In this document: one piece after another, positions 53,151 to 62,121 of the stretch | Layout: every line of letters begins with the position of its first letter | Numbering within the stretch: position 1 is the first letter of the stretch | Source: Bifidobacterium angulatum DSM 20098 = JCM 7096 | GTDB taxonomy: Bacteria; Actinomycetota; Actinomycetes; Actinomycetales; Bifidobacteriaceae | Reading direction: 5' to 3' | Assembly (NCBI RefSeq): GCF_001025155.1 | Contig: NZ_AP012322.1 | Location: 1,116,001 to 1,180,000, forward strand | Length of the DNA: 64,000 bases | Made by a program: the position numbers and the translations under genes | The notes under the pieces: model-generated | What the model was told of the DNA's origin: nothing | Databases searched by the model: none | The model's input: the letters and a program-made list of their open reading frames with translations, nothing else

Positions 53151-54017
53151 ATGAGCAACGATTCCACCACCCCTTCCGCCGCGCCATTGCCGATCCGCAC
53201 CGCTCATGATGGGCTTGCGCTTCCCGCCATGGGATTCGGCACCTACCAGGTACGCGGATTCGCCGGTGCGCAGGCCATCGCCTCGGCCCTGGAGAACGGT
53301 TACCGACTGCTCGACACCGCAGTGAACTATGAGAACGAGGGCACGGTCGGCAAAGCGATTCGCATGGCATCGGTGCCGCGTGACGACATCATCGTCACCT
53401 CGAAGCTGCCCGGACGCTTCCACCAATACGACAAGGCCCGCATCTGCATCGAGGAAAGCCTGTGCCGGCTCGGACTCGATTATCTCGACCTGTATCTGAT
53501 CCACTGGCCCAACCCGTCCCAAGGCCTCTACGTCGAGGCATGGCAGGCTCTTGTCGACGCACAGCGTGACGGATTGATCAGGCATATCGGCGTCAGCAAC
53601 TTCCTGCCCGGTCACATCGATATGCTGATTCGTGCCACCGCAGTGACCCCCAGCGTCAACCAGATCGAGCTGCACCCCTACTTCCAGCAGACCGAACAGC
53701 GCCGATACAACGCCGCACATGGCATCATCTCCCAGGCCTGGAGTCCGCTGGGCCGTGCCAATCAGATGCTGCGGGACGAGACGATCCAGCGCATAGCGCA
53801 CAAGCATGGCGTGACCGAAGTGCAGACCGTGCTCCGCTGGCATCTGCAGATCGGAGATGTATCGATCCCGAAATCGCTGCACGCGCAACGTCAACGCGAG
53901 AACCTGAGCATCACCGGATTCGAACTGGACGAACAGGACATGCACGACATCGCGCTGATGGACAATCCCGAAGGCCGATGCAAAGCGCTGGACCCGCACT
54001 GGCACGAGGAAATGTAG
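53151..54017 (+). CDS. Aldo/keto reductase (AKR5-like)
   Basis: 288-residue NADPH-dependent reductase with a TIM barrel. AKR signatures: GYRLLDTAVNYENEGTVGKA (catalytic Asp and Tyr), LGLDYLDLYLIHWPNP, VGVSNF-like IGVSNF and the cofactor region VSIPKS around residue 240. Related enzymes act on 2,5-diketogluconate, glyoxal and aldoses. The ATG 53151 follows AAAGGAACACT. It is separated from the sugar operon by a terminator, so any role in that pathway is only suggested by proximity. Confidence 0.9.
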   Translation: MSNDSTTPSAAPLPIRTAHDGLALPAMGFGTYQVRGFAGAQAIASALENGYRLLDTAVNYENEGTVGKAIRMASVPRDDIIVTSKLPGRFHQYDKARICIEESLCRLGLDYLDLYLIHWPNPSQGLYVEAWQALVDAQRDGLIRHIGVSNFLPGHIDMLIRATAVTPSVNQIELHPYFQQTEQRRYNAAHGIISQAWSPLGRANQMLRDETIQRIAHKHGVTEVQTVLRWHLQIGDVSIPKSLHAQRQRENLSITGFELDEQDMHDIALMDNPEGRCKALDPHWHEEM

Positions 54018-54033
54018 CCCCAAGCCAATACCC

Positions 54034-54096
54034 GTTGAGGCCCGTTCCACAACCGTGAGCACATACTGCACACACGGTTGCGGAACGGGCCTCAAC
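54034..54096. terminator. Long bidirectional hairpin between reductase and helicase genes
   Basis: GTTGAGGCCCGTTCC then CAACCGTG on the left pair with CACGGTTG then GGAACGGGCCTCAAC on the right, giving about 23 paired bases with one mismatch and a 15-base loop. Lies between convergent genes. Confidence 0.85.
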
Positions 54097-54149
54097 GCAT
54101 TTTCGGCGACCCCGCAGCCGAGCCGCCACCTTACCGCCGTGGCACCGAA

Positions 54150-56201
54150 TCAGCGGTGCGAATTACGGAACGGCGTGCGCTTCGACTTATTGTGCTTGCG
54201 GAAGCCCTGCGCGGAACGACGATTGTCGCCGCCGTTGCGCTTCTTATCGCTACGGCGCGGCTGATCGTAACGCGGCTGATCACGACGATTATCGTCATAA
54301 CGCTGCCGTTCGCCGCCACGCTTGCCCTTCTTGCGCGACGGTTGATCGTCGTACTTCGCCTTCTTGGCGTTCATGCGGCGATCATAACGCTTGGCGTCCT
54401 CACCACGCAGGTCCTCGACCACGCGGATCGGCTTCTTATGCACACGCTTGCCGCCCTTACGCGGTTCCTCGACAACACGCCCGACCGCATCATAACGACC
54501 ATTGCGATCGAAGGACTCCCCTCGGCCGCCACGATCCCTACGATCGGCACGCCCCTTGCGGTCATCACGATCCTGATAGCCGCCACGGCCCCTGCGATCG
54601 TTACGGCCATCGCGATCCTGCCAATCGTAACGGTCACGCTTAGTGCGCTTATGATGCTTGCCCTTCTTGCCGAAACCGCGATCATCCGACCATTCGTCAT
54701 AACCGCCACGCGCACCATACTCGTCGTAGCCGTCGTAATCCCTGTAATCGGACTCATCGAAACGGTCGAAACGCCCGGTCTGCTCCTGCCTCTTCCTGCG
54801 CTTCGGAGCGTCGGAACGCCTGCCGCCGGCAGTCTCAGTCTCGCCGCCACGCTTATTGCGTCCCTTGCCCTTCTTCGGCAACGGCTTGGTCTTCTTCAGC
54901 GGGGAAAGCTCCCAGCCGTCGATCTTCTCCGCGCGCTCGCCCACCAGATCCAGCACCTCCGGGGACTTGGCCGTCACGGCAACGGGCTTGACCTTGATAC
55001 CGGCCTTACGCAGCATGAACCTGGTTTCGCGGCGCTGCTCAGGCAACACAAGCGTAACCACGTCGCCCTGGTTGCCGGCACGCGCGGTACGGCCGGAACG
55101 ATGCAGGAACGCCTTCGGATCCTCCGGCGGCTCGACCTGCACCACAAGCTCCACGCCACTGACGTCGATGCCGCGTGCAGCCACGTCGGTGGCGGCAAGC
55201 ACGTTCACCTCGCCGGTTTCAAAGGCCGCGAGATTGCGGTCGCGCTGGTTCTGGTTGAGGTTGCCGTGCAACTGGGCGCACGGGATGCCCTGCTTGGTCA
55301 GGCTCTGGGAAAGCTTCTTCGCCTGGAACTTGGTGCGGGTGAACAGGATGCGCTTGCCTGCGCCGGAGGCCAGGGTGCGTACGATCTCGGGCTTGTCGCC
55401 CTTGGTGATCTCGAACACGTGATGCGTCATCTCATCGACCGGGCTGGTCGCGTCGTCAACGCTGTGCACCTTCGGATCGTGCAGGAAGCGTTCCACCACC
55501 TTGTCGACGCCATGATCGAGCGTCGCGGAGAACAGCATATGCTGCGCATCGGCCGGAATCTGGCCAAGCAGACGCTCCACGCCGGGCAGGAAGCCCATGT
55601 CGGCCATCTCATCGGCCTCATCGAGTACCACACATTCGACGCTGCTCAGCGTAAGCGCGTTCTGACGCAGCAGATCCTCCAAACGGCCCGGGCAGCCGAC
55701 CACGATTTGCGCACCGGCCTTGAGCTCGGCGATCTGACGGGAATACTTCACGCCGCCATACACGGTGGTGGTAGTCATGCCATACGCCTGTGCAAGCGGC
55801 AACAGCACCTCGTCGATCTGCTTGGCGAGCTCACGGGTGGGGGCAAGCACCAGAGCGCGAGGACGCGGCAGATTGGTCGCAGCCTTGCCCCCTGCACTGC
55901 CGCGGCGATCGGCCTCACGCTCGATGGCGGCGATATCATGCTCGCTGGCACCCAGACGTGCCACCAGCGGAATGGAGAAAGCAAGTGTTTTGCCGGAACC
56001 AGTGCGTCCACGGCCAAGAATGTCGCGGCCCGCGAGAGAGTCGGGAAGAGTGTCCGCCTGGATGGGGAAAGCGGTACGTTTGCCGTCGCTGGCGAGTACA
56101 TGCGCCAAAGCGCCCGGCACGCCAAGCTCGGTGAAAGTAGGTGCGGCATCGTTCACGATGCTCTGCTCGGAATATTCGGAAGAATTATCGATATTGGGCA
56201 C
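54150..56201 (-). CDS. DEAD-box RNA helicase with long RG-rich tail
   Basis: 683-residue ATP-dependent RNA helicase. Core motifs: Q-motif region FTELGVPGALAHVLASDGKRTAFPIQ, Walker A GRGRTGSGKT, PTRELA, VLDEADEMADMG, FSATL, ATDVAARGID and HRSGRTARAG. From about residue 440 the protein becomes a highly charged Arg/Gly/Asp/Tyr-rich disordered tail of more than 200 residues, which should bind RNA and may promote condensates or cold-shock function. Start is GTG 56201 preceded by AAAGG; the frame continues open upstream to 56597 without family similarity. Most likely a CsdA/RhlE-type role in ribosome assembly or mRNA decay. Confidence 0.92.
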   Translation of the reverse strand: MPNIDNSSEYSEQSIVNDAAPTFTELGVPGALAHVLASDGKRTAFPIQADTLPDSLAGRDILGRGRTGSGKTLAFSIPLVARLGASEHDIAAIEREADRRGSAGGKAATNLPRPRALVLAPTRELAKQIDEVLLPLAQAYGMTTTTVYGGVKYSRQIAELKAGAQIVVGCPGRLEDLLRQNALTLSSVECVVLDEADEMADMGFLPGVERLLGQIPADAQHMLFSATLDHGVDKVVERFLHDPKVHSVDDATSPVDEMTHHVFEITKGDKPEIVRTLASGAGKRILFTRTKFQAKKLSQSLTKQGIPCAQLHGNLNQNQRDRNLAAFETGEVNVLAATDVAARGIDVSGVELVVQVEPPEDPKAFLHRSGRTARAGNQGDVVTLVLPEQRRETRFMLRKAGIKVKPVAVTAKSPEVLDLVGERAEKIDGWELSPLKKTKPLPKKGKGRNKRGGETETAGGRRSDAPKRRKRQEQTGRFDRFDESDYRDYDGYDEYGARGGYDEWSDDRGFGKKGKHHKRTKRDRYDWQDRDGRNDRRGRGGYQDRDDRKGRADRRDRGGRGESFDRNGRYDAVGRVVEEPRKGGKRVHKKPIRVVEDLRGEDAKRYDRRMNAKKAKYDDQPSRKKGKRGGERQRYDDNRRDQPRYDQPRRSDKKRNGGDNRRSAQGFRKHNKSKRTPFRNSHR

Positions 56202-56458
56202 AGTGGCCTTTCGTTCAGGTATTGCGCCGTTTGCGCAAACTACCCTACCGTACCCCATGGCGTCCACTTTCGGCACGCTGACGTATGTCGTGCCAGTAAT
56301 CCAGTAAACGTGGCCGGATGCGAGCGCCGTCCGGTTTTGGCCGCGCCTATCGATTACCAATCGTAGCCGAGCCATGGCATCATCGGCTTGCCGACGCGCA
56401 GACCGGGCGGCACGGCTGACGTCCGAACCAACGAAATCATATACCGACTCATCGCACG

Positions 56459-57427
56459 CTACTTGGCTTTGCGCCGTGCCGGAAACTGCACTTCCGAAAG
56501 GAGTATCGCGCCGAAAATCACCGCGAACCCGCAGACGGACGGTACGGTGAGCCGTTCCCCGGTGAAGATCACGGCGATCACCATGGCGAAGATGCATTCG
56601 GTGCTCAAAATCACCGAGCCTTCAGTAGTCGGCAGATTCTGCACGGCAATGGTCTGGAAAATCTGCGCGATGATGGTCGAGCCAATCACCAGATAGGCAA
56701 GGCACAGCACCACATCCAAACGAAGCCACGAGGCCGAAGGCGAACCATCGAACAATGCGGCGCCGACACCGAAGAACACCGCGCACCAGGCGAATTCGGC
56801 CAGCATCAGCGCCACCGCATCGAATTTCCTGCCCATCATGCCCACGACCACCAGATTGATCGCATAGAACAACGCTCCGATGATCGTCAGCACATCGCCG
56901 GAACTCATGCCGATAAGATCCGACCCGCTTGTGCCGCTCAACGAGACCAGACCGATGCCGAACGCACACACGAGCGCCGCGGCAATATGCTGCATGTTGG
57001 GGCGTTTATGCGTCAGCGCCCAGATGACGAACGGCACCATCACGCAATACGTGTCGGTGAAGAAGCTGTTACGCCCGGGCGACGTGGTCTCCAGCCCCTT
57101 GAGCTGCAGCAGAAATCCCATCCAGTAGGTCAGGGCGAGCATGAGACCAGGCACGATATAGCGCTTAAGTCCGATCTTGCGCAAGTGCGGCAGGAACACC
57201 AACGCCATGAGAATAACCGATGCGGCCATACGGAAGAACATCATCCACTGGGTCGTCATAACACCCTGCACATGTTTGAGCATGGTGTACCCCGAACCCC
57301 ATACGGCGGCATTGACGAGCATCATCAGACGGGCGATGGTTCTGGATACGCTTATGCCTTCATGCGTGGAATCATCCCGGCTTCGCACGTCGCCGTCACC
57401 CTGCGTCTGCCGTAATGCCTCGCCCAT
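56459..57427 (-). CDS. EamA (DMT) family transporter
   Basis: 322-residue membrane protein with ten helices in two EamA repeats (first ends near LVSLSGTSG, second begins SSGDVLTIIGALFYAINL). A polar N-terminal stretch of about 30 residues precedes helix one. ATG 57427 with AAAGGA nine bases upstream is favoured over 57436. Metabolite export or import, substrate unknown. It stands alone. Confidence 0.88.
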   Translation of the reverse strand: MGEALRQTQGDGDVRSRDDSTHEGISVSRTIARLMMLVNAAVWGSGYTMLKHVQGVMTTQWMMFFRMAASVILMALVFLPHLRKIGLKRYIVPGLMLALTYWMGFLLQLKGLETTSPGRNSFFTDTYCVMVPFVIWALTHKRPNMQHIAAALVCAFGIGLVSLSGTSGSDLIGMSSGDVLTIIGALFYAINLVVVGMMGRKFDAVALMLAEFAWCAVFFGVGAALFDGSPSASWLRLDVVLCLAYLVIGSTIIAQIFQTIAVQNLPTTEGSVILSTECIFAMVIAVIFTGERLTVPSVCGFAVIFGAILLSEVQFPARRKAK

Positions 57428-57584
57428 CTGTTCCATTCCTTTCCTCGATCTGCTCCCGCGACGAATACTGTAGCCGCAGCGCACACGTAACACGCGTATT
57501 CGCTTCGGCATGTTGTCTATCGGCATCGAGCATCGCTCGCGCTACCGTGTCGCGCAAACAACCTTGAAGGACGCCCACGGCCAA

Positions 57585-57908
57585 CTATGCGTCGGCACGC
57601 GGCCGAAACGGGCACCCCGCACAAATCAGTGACGAAGGGTCGGGCTGGCATGTCGTTTCCCCACACGTCGAGCGGGACGTAAGATCCGCCACCTGCAGCA
57701 GGCCGCGTTCCTGCGCGCGTGAAATGGCCATGACGATGAAATCGACCGGCAGGTGACGTCGATCGGCAACCTGCCGTATGGACAATCCGGCTTCCATGTC
57801 GCAGGCCACGTCCATGACGATATCCCCCGACGAACCGCCACTCCGCTGCGCCTCAGGCCGCTTGTCGGTATGCCGCCAGTCTCTCGCGCCCAGACCATGC
57901 CAGGGCAT
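57585..57908 (-). CDS. FeoC-like protein with four-cysteine tail
   Basis: 107 residues. A small winged-helix-like centre (GLSIRQVADRRHLPVDFIVMAISRAQERGLLQV) is followed by a C-terminal cluster CGETTC then CAGC, arranged C-x4-C-x8-C-x2-C, which could hold iron-sulfur or zinc. It starts one base after the feoB stop, as FeoC-type regulators of ferrous iron transport do. Because its partner feoB is broken (see next entry), this gene may now be useless or expressed from a fortuitous promoter. Confidence 0.6.
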   Translation of the reverse strand: MPWHGLGARDWRHTDKRPEAQRSGGSSGDIVMDVACDMEAGLSIRQVADRRHLPVDFIVMAISRAQERGLLQVADLTSRSTCGETTCQPDPSSLICAGCPFRPRADA

Positions 57909-57909
57909 G

Positions 57910-58443
57910 TCACCACATCAATCGCAACAGTGGGAAGGCTACAACGGCCAGCACGTATGCCACCACAAGGCTCAGGCACACCGATTGCGCGGCCACTTTC
58001 GTGCCGTATTGCCGTCGCAGTTCCGCCACCGTCGCCAGACACGGCGTGTACGCGAGCGTGAACAACAGGAATGCTATGGCCGCGGCTTTGCCATGCCCAT
58101 GTGAGGATTGTTCGAACGAGGCGCGCAGTTTCTGGCCGAATGTCCCCTTGTCCGCATTCTGGCCGGATTCATCCGGTTCGCCCGCATGGTAGGACTGCGA
58201 CATGGAGCCGATCGCCACCTCCTTGGCCACGAATCCCGTGATCAGCGCGGCGGAAGCATGCCAGTCGTCGAATCCGGCAGGCGCGAACACGGGGGCGACG
58301 GCATCGGCGAGCACACCATATGCGGAATCGTGCACATCGTCGACGTGCGCGAATCCGCCTGTGCCGGCGACCACGGGAATGCCTTGCAACAGCCACAGCG
58401 CCGTGATCGTCGAAATGATGATCACGCTGGCTCCACGGATGAA
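57910..58443 (-). pseudogene. feoB: feoB, C-terminal remnant of the ferrous iron transporter
   Basis: Only the last ~175 residues of FeoB (normally 600-800) remain: FIRGASVIIISTITALWLL, the gate motif ITGFVAKEVAIGSMSQSY and YTPCLATVAELRRQYGTKVAAQS. The G-protein domain and first gate are missing; just upstream of FIRG the frame meets a stop and foreign transposase sequence. A GTG at 58425 could still initiate, but the product would not transport iron. Confidence 0.8.
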
Positions 58444-58570
58444 GCCCTACAGCCGCATCAAGGTCACCATCCGCATGACCTATGGCTTCCACCACGTCAG
58501 CAGCCTCATCGCGCTCGTCATGCTCCGCTGCGGCGGACTCGACATACACCTACCACAACCAAGAACCTAA
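58439..58570 (+). pseudogene. Transposase C-terminal fragment
   Basis: 43 codons, MKPYSRIKVTIRMTYGFHHV, then IALVMLRCGGLDIHLPQPRT and stop. This looks like the C-terminal end of an IS transposase (ISL3-like in style; family not certain). It is oriented against feoB and joined to it at about 58440. An insertion followed by deletion would explain both truncations. Confidence 0.55.
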
Positions 58571-58825
58571 CCCACGAAAACAGCAGAAGCCCCTCAATTC
58601 TTCAATTCCACTACAAAGGTCACATCACAGCATACGCACGCCGACGCGCGTATGCGTGCACGACTCCAGCAACGAGCCGTACCCGCCGTTAGATGGCAGG
58701 CTTCAGTATCGTGACGCCATGCGTTAGCGTCACCATGCAACGATAGGAACACACTATTCAATAGTGCATCATGAAGGCGTGACGTTGCCCTTGCGCAGGT
58801 GCCGTAAGACTCCGCGGACAAAGCA
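58571..58825. other. Non-coding stretch with several small hairpins
   Basis: About 255 bp beyond the transposase fragment. Contains GCATACGC/GCGTATGC (near 58632-58657), GTGACGC/GCGTCAC flanked by TATCGT/ACGATA (about 58707-58745) and ACTATT/AATAGT. No gene is supportable; the hairpins may be remnants of mobile-element ends. Confidence 0.4.
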
Positions 58826-58865
58826 ATGAGGCTCCCCCCCCCCCCCGCGAGAAGGGAAGCCTCAT
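58826..58865 (-). terminator. Terminator with a 13-C tract in its loop
   Basis: ATGAGGCT / AGCCTCAT stem enclosing a run of 13 C (58834-58846) and GCGAGAAGGGA. It lies 36 bp beyond the stop of the MFS-CBS gene. The homopolymer is long enough to slip during replication. Confidence 0.6.
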
Positions 58866-58901
58866 ATTTCATTCATTCTATTCAGCGATGATGACGCCGA
58901 A

Positions 58902-60953
58902 TCACCGATCATCCTTTGGGAACAGCGCGTCGAAGGCATGTTCCATCACGGACTTACGGCGGATCACACCGACGAGTCTGCCATCACCATCCACCACCGG
59001 CAGTTTCTTGAACTGCTTCTTGGCGAGGATTCGGGCCACCTCTCCAACATGCTGGTCGGGCGTGGCGGCAACGACCTTACGCGTGGCGATGTCCATCACC
59101 TTCTTGCCGGAGAGCGCCTGCACCTTGGAGGCCACGGTTTCGTCGTCGAACACCACCATCGTCGAACCGGTGCCGGTGGGAACCGTACGGGATTCATAGG
59201 TGGCAATCGATTTCAGGACATCGCCGTCGCTGACGAAGCCGACGAGCCTGCCATCGCCGTTCACCACGGGAAGGCTGGAGACGTTGAGGCGGATGAACTC
59301 GCGCACCACATGCGTGATGTCATCGCTGTCCAGGCAGCTGTAGGGCTGATCGTCCATAATCCCGCCGATGGACTGTTCCTGGGCCTGCTTGAACAGGGAG
59401 GCAGCGGGGGCCACGTATGCGCCGGCGTAGTGATGCTCGGCGGGCTGGACTTCAGTGGTTTCGACCGCGACTTCGGCGGAGGCTTGCGCCTCGTAGGCCT
59501 TGGCGTTGCGTGCGGCCTTCTCCTTGGCACGGCTGGTGACGGTGAAGATGCAGATGATCAGGGCGACCAGCGAGATGGCGGCGCACAGCAGGTAGGAGAA
59601 CGCGATGCCGCTGGCCGTGGCGGACTTCACACCCTGGGACATGTGCAAGGCGGTCACGGATGTTTCTGCGGTGACCAGAAGCGAGGTCGCAATGGCTGCC
59701 GCGATCTGGCGGCCGGTGTTGGCGATGGCGTTGCCATGGGCGATCATGTCGTTCGGCAAAGCGTTGACGCCCCAAGTGTTGATCGGCATGTTGGCGATAG
59801 CCTGACCGGATGCCTGCAATGCGCAGAACACGGCGACAAACAGCACTGATGTCCTGGTGTTGATGGTGCCGAGAAGACCAAGAGAGATGGTCATGAGCGC
59901 AAGGCCGCCGATGCCCACGCCGCGCGGGCCGAATTTGTCGAATGCGGCACCGGCGACCGGACTCAGGATGATGCCGACCGCCGCGGCGGGCAGCATGACC
60001 ATGCCGGTGACGGTGGCGGATTGGCCGAGTACATTCTGGATGAAGATAGGCAACGTCACGTTGGTTGCGGCGACTGCGGCGTTAATCAGAGTGACCAGAA
60101 TCGCGGAGTTGCGGAAGTTGCGGGTGGCAAGGGTGTCAACGCGCAACAATGGCTCATCGAGCTTGACTTGCTTGTATACGAATGCGACGAAGGCCACAAG
60201 ACCAACGACGATTGAAATAATGACGGCCGGACTGGTCCATCCCATCGTGGAAGCAGACGAGAAGCCATAGAGCAGGCCACCGAACGCGATGGTCGAAAGG
60301 ATCACGGACAGGATGTTGAGCTTTGGGTTCTTCAACTCGCCGACGTTCTTGAGCATCATCGTGCCTCCGACAAGGATGACCAGTGCCACAACTGCGATGC
60401 CAATGAACATCGGGCGCCATCCGAAACTGTCAATCACCAGACCACCGACAACCGGGCCGATAGCCGGGCCGGCGGCCATGACGATACCGGCCATGCCCAT
60501 GGCGGTACCGCGCTTATCCGGCGGATAGACGAGCATCGGCACTACGGCGACCAATGGCAACAGCACGCCGGAGCCGGCGGATTGCAGTATGCGTCCGACG
60601 AGCAACAGCACGAAATTCGGCGCGACGGCACACAGCAGTGTGCCGACCATGAAAGTGGCAAGAGCTCCGGCGAAGAGCTTTCGGGTGGAGAATTTATCAA
60701 TCAGATAGCCTGAAATCGGCACCATGATGCCCGAGACCAGCATGTAGACGCTGGTCACCCACTGCACGGTGCCGGTGGTGATATTGAAATCACGCATCAG
60801 TGCCGGCAAGGCCGGTGACATGACGGTCTGGTTGAGCAGCGCGATGAACGAGCCGACGACGATCACGCCCACGACGATGAATCGGGCGTGCGAATCAATA
60901 GGCTTTACGGAACTGGCGGCGGACCCGAATTCCGCGGTCCTCTGTGAGGTCAC
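58902..60953 (-). CDS. MFS transporter (DHA2 type) fused to a CBS-domain pair
   Basis: 683 residues. The first ~470 are a 14-helix DHA2 drug:H+ antiporter (SGYLIDKFSTRKLF motif A, GSGVLLPLVAVVPMLVYPPDKRGTAMGMAG, motif C-like AAGPAIGPVVGG). A charged linker follows, then two CBS motifs (about 540-590: DITHVVREFIRLNVSSLPVVNGDGRLVGFVSDGD; about 625-675: HVGEVARILAKKQFKKLPVVDGDGRLVGVIRR). CBS pairs bind adenine nucleotides, so export may be gated by ATP/AMP or c-di-AMP. Start is GTG 60953 after AAGGAA; the upstream frame to 61025 is not coding by appearance. Confidence 0.9.
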   Translation of the reverse strand: MTSQRTAEFGSAASSVKPIDSHARFIVVGVIVVGSFIALLNQTVMSPALPALMRDFNITTGTVQWVTSVYMLVSGIMVPISGYLIDKFSTRKLFAGALATFMVGTLLCAVAPNFVLLLVGRILQSAGSGVLLPLVAVVPMLVYPPDKRGTAMGMAGIVMAAGPAIGPVVGGLVIDSFGWRPMFIGIAVVALVILVGGTMMLKNVGELKNPKLNILSVILSTIAFGGLLYGFSSASTMGWTSPAVIISIVVGLVAFVAFVYKQVKLDEPLLRVDTLATRNFRNSAILVTLINAAVAATNVTLPIFIQNVLGQSATVTGMVMLPAAAVGIILSPVAGAAFDKFGPRGVGIGGLALMTISLGLLGTINTRTSVLFVAVFCALQASGQAIANMPINTWGVNALPNDMIAHGNAIANTGRQIAAAIATSLLVTAETSVTALHMSQGVKSATASGIAFSYLLCAAISLVALIICIFTVTSRAKEKAARNAKAYEAQASAEVAVETTEVQPAEHHYAGAYVAPAASLFKQAQEQSIGGIMDDQPYSCLDSDDITHVVREFIRLNVSSLPVVNGDGRLVGFVSDGDVLKSIATYESRTVPTGTGSTMVVFDDETVASKVQALSGKKVMDIATRKVVAATPDQHVGEVARILAKKQFKKLPVVDGDGRLVGVIRRKSVMEHAFDALFPKDDR

Positions 60954-61183
60954 AGCATTTCCTTCTGTTGGTAACGGTATGTATGGGCGATCCGGCCCCA
61001 TACTTGTGTCAAGACGCGGGGACACTGATGAGTCCGGAGTAAAGGAAAAGCCGCCATCCGTTCCGCATTCATATACGGCAAACGATTCGCGGCTTTGCGT
61101 AAGTTGATGGCTATGGTGAGCGATTCATGCGATGTCGACTGCGGATGGGCCATCGGTACATCCCGACATAAGGCGTGTCCCCG

Positions 61184-61294
61184 CTACACCAGCATCGAGA
61201 ATAGGGCCATTTGTGGATTGGCAAACAGAACATTGCCGACGAACGACCCACAGCAGGCGCGTGCGATGAACATCGCGTAGCGATACAGGTTCAT
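61184..61294 (-). CDS. Possible 36-residue hydrophobic peptide
   Basis: Short frame MNLYRYAMFIARACCGSFVG...FSMLV with AAGGAG five bases before its ATG, a better ribosome-binding site than many genes here. The peptide is one probable membrane helix with a CCGSFVG turn. No family recognised. It lies in an otherwise empty 600-bp gap between the MFS-CBS gene and yccF; the rest of that gap shows nothing. Confidence 0.35.
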   Translation of the reverse strand: MNLYRYAMFIARACCGSFVGNVLFANPQMALFSMLV

Positions 61295-61557
61295 GGCATC
61301 TCCTTGATGGGTCTTCATACGGCAGACATCGAGAAGCCTATCATCAGTCAAACCGACGGTGAAAACCACGTATGCCCGACAATACACAAAATCTTCACAA
61401 AAGGGTTGGGCTTACCGCATACGATCCGCCTGAATAGCGGTCCGAGAATGAATCAGGGGCGAGCTAAGGGTTACGTCTCGTGTTTCCGTCATGCTGTCTG
61501 GCAAAATAGTGAAGCTGAACATGCGAGGCATCGACCGGAATTGGAAAGGGGCGAATC

Positions 61558-61923
61558 ATGCGAGTTCTCGGCAATATCCTGTGGATCATTCTTGGTGGGT
61601 TGGCCATCGCAATCGGATGGGCAGTGGTGGGACTGATTCTGTGCATCTCCATCATCGGCATCCCGCTCGGCATTCAAGCGTTCAAGATGGCGGGACTCAC
61701 CCTGACGCCGTTTGGCGCAACCGTGCAATACGGCGGCGGAGTCGGCTCTGCCTTGGCCAACATCCTGTGGGTGGTGCTGGTCGGCTGGTGGATGGCGCTC
61801 GGCTATCTGGGAGCCGGCATGCTCAACTGCATCACCATTATCGGCATTCCGTTCGGATTGCAATCATTCAAGATGGCCAAGCTTGCGCTCTGGCCGTTCG
61901 GCGCGGAAATCGTCAACCTGTAG
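61558..61923 (+). CDS. YccF domain membrane protein
   Basis: 121-residue inner-membrane protein made of two repeats of the YccF domain (PF03733): ISIIGIPLGIQAFKMAGLTLTPFG and ITIIGIPFGLQSFKMAKLALWPFG, each preceded by a hydrophobic hairpin. GGAAAGGGG precedes the ATG. Function unknown; the family is widespread. Single gene. Confidence 0.9.
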   Translation: MRVLGNILWIILGGLAIAIGWAVVGLILCISIIGIPLGIQAFKMAGLTLTPFGATVQYGGGVGSALANILWVVLVGWWMALGYLGAGMLNCITIIGIPFGLQSFKMAKLALWPFGAEIVNL

Positions 61924-62018
61924 ATTCCAAATACTACAAAGCTGCCAAAGCAACCCTTGACGAGGCGGTCACCGACGTCAACAATTGGATTGACCAGCAA
62001 GCCACCGAGGCCGAATAA
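61923..62018 (+). pseudogene. Orphan C-terminal coding fragment
   Basis: 31 codons reading DSKYYKAAKATLDEAVTDVN then NWIDQQATEAE and stop, directly after the yccF stop in a different frame and without a start. Helical, charged and gene-like in codon use, so probably the tail of a deleted gene. Family not identified. Confidence 0.35.
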
Positions 62019-62074
62019 TAAAACACACATTATGCTGCTGCAGCAGCCAGTCCTTGCAGAACAATGTCATGACA

Positions 62075-62104
62075 AAGGCCTGAGAAAACGACTTCTCAGG
62101 CCTT
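62075..62104. terminator. Hairpin terminator upstream of the ychF 3' end
   Basis: Perfect 12-bp stem AAGGCCTGAGAA / TTCTCAGGCCTT, 6-base loop. It lies between plus-strand yccF remnants and minus-strand ychF and can serve either. Confidence 0.7.
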
Positions 62105-62121
62105 ATCCGTGCCGCTCCTCA

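Noticed and set aside
54150..54840. Long hydrophobic plus-strand frame opposite the helicase tail
   Set aside because: It is the complement of the Arg/Gly/Asp-rich tail codons, which produces Ile/Ala/Thr-rich antisense; no start or family support.
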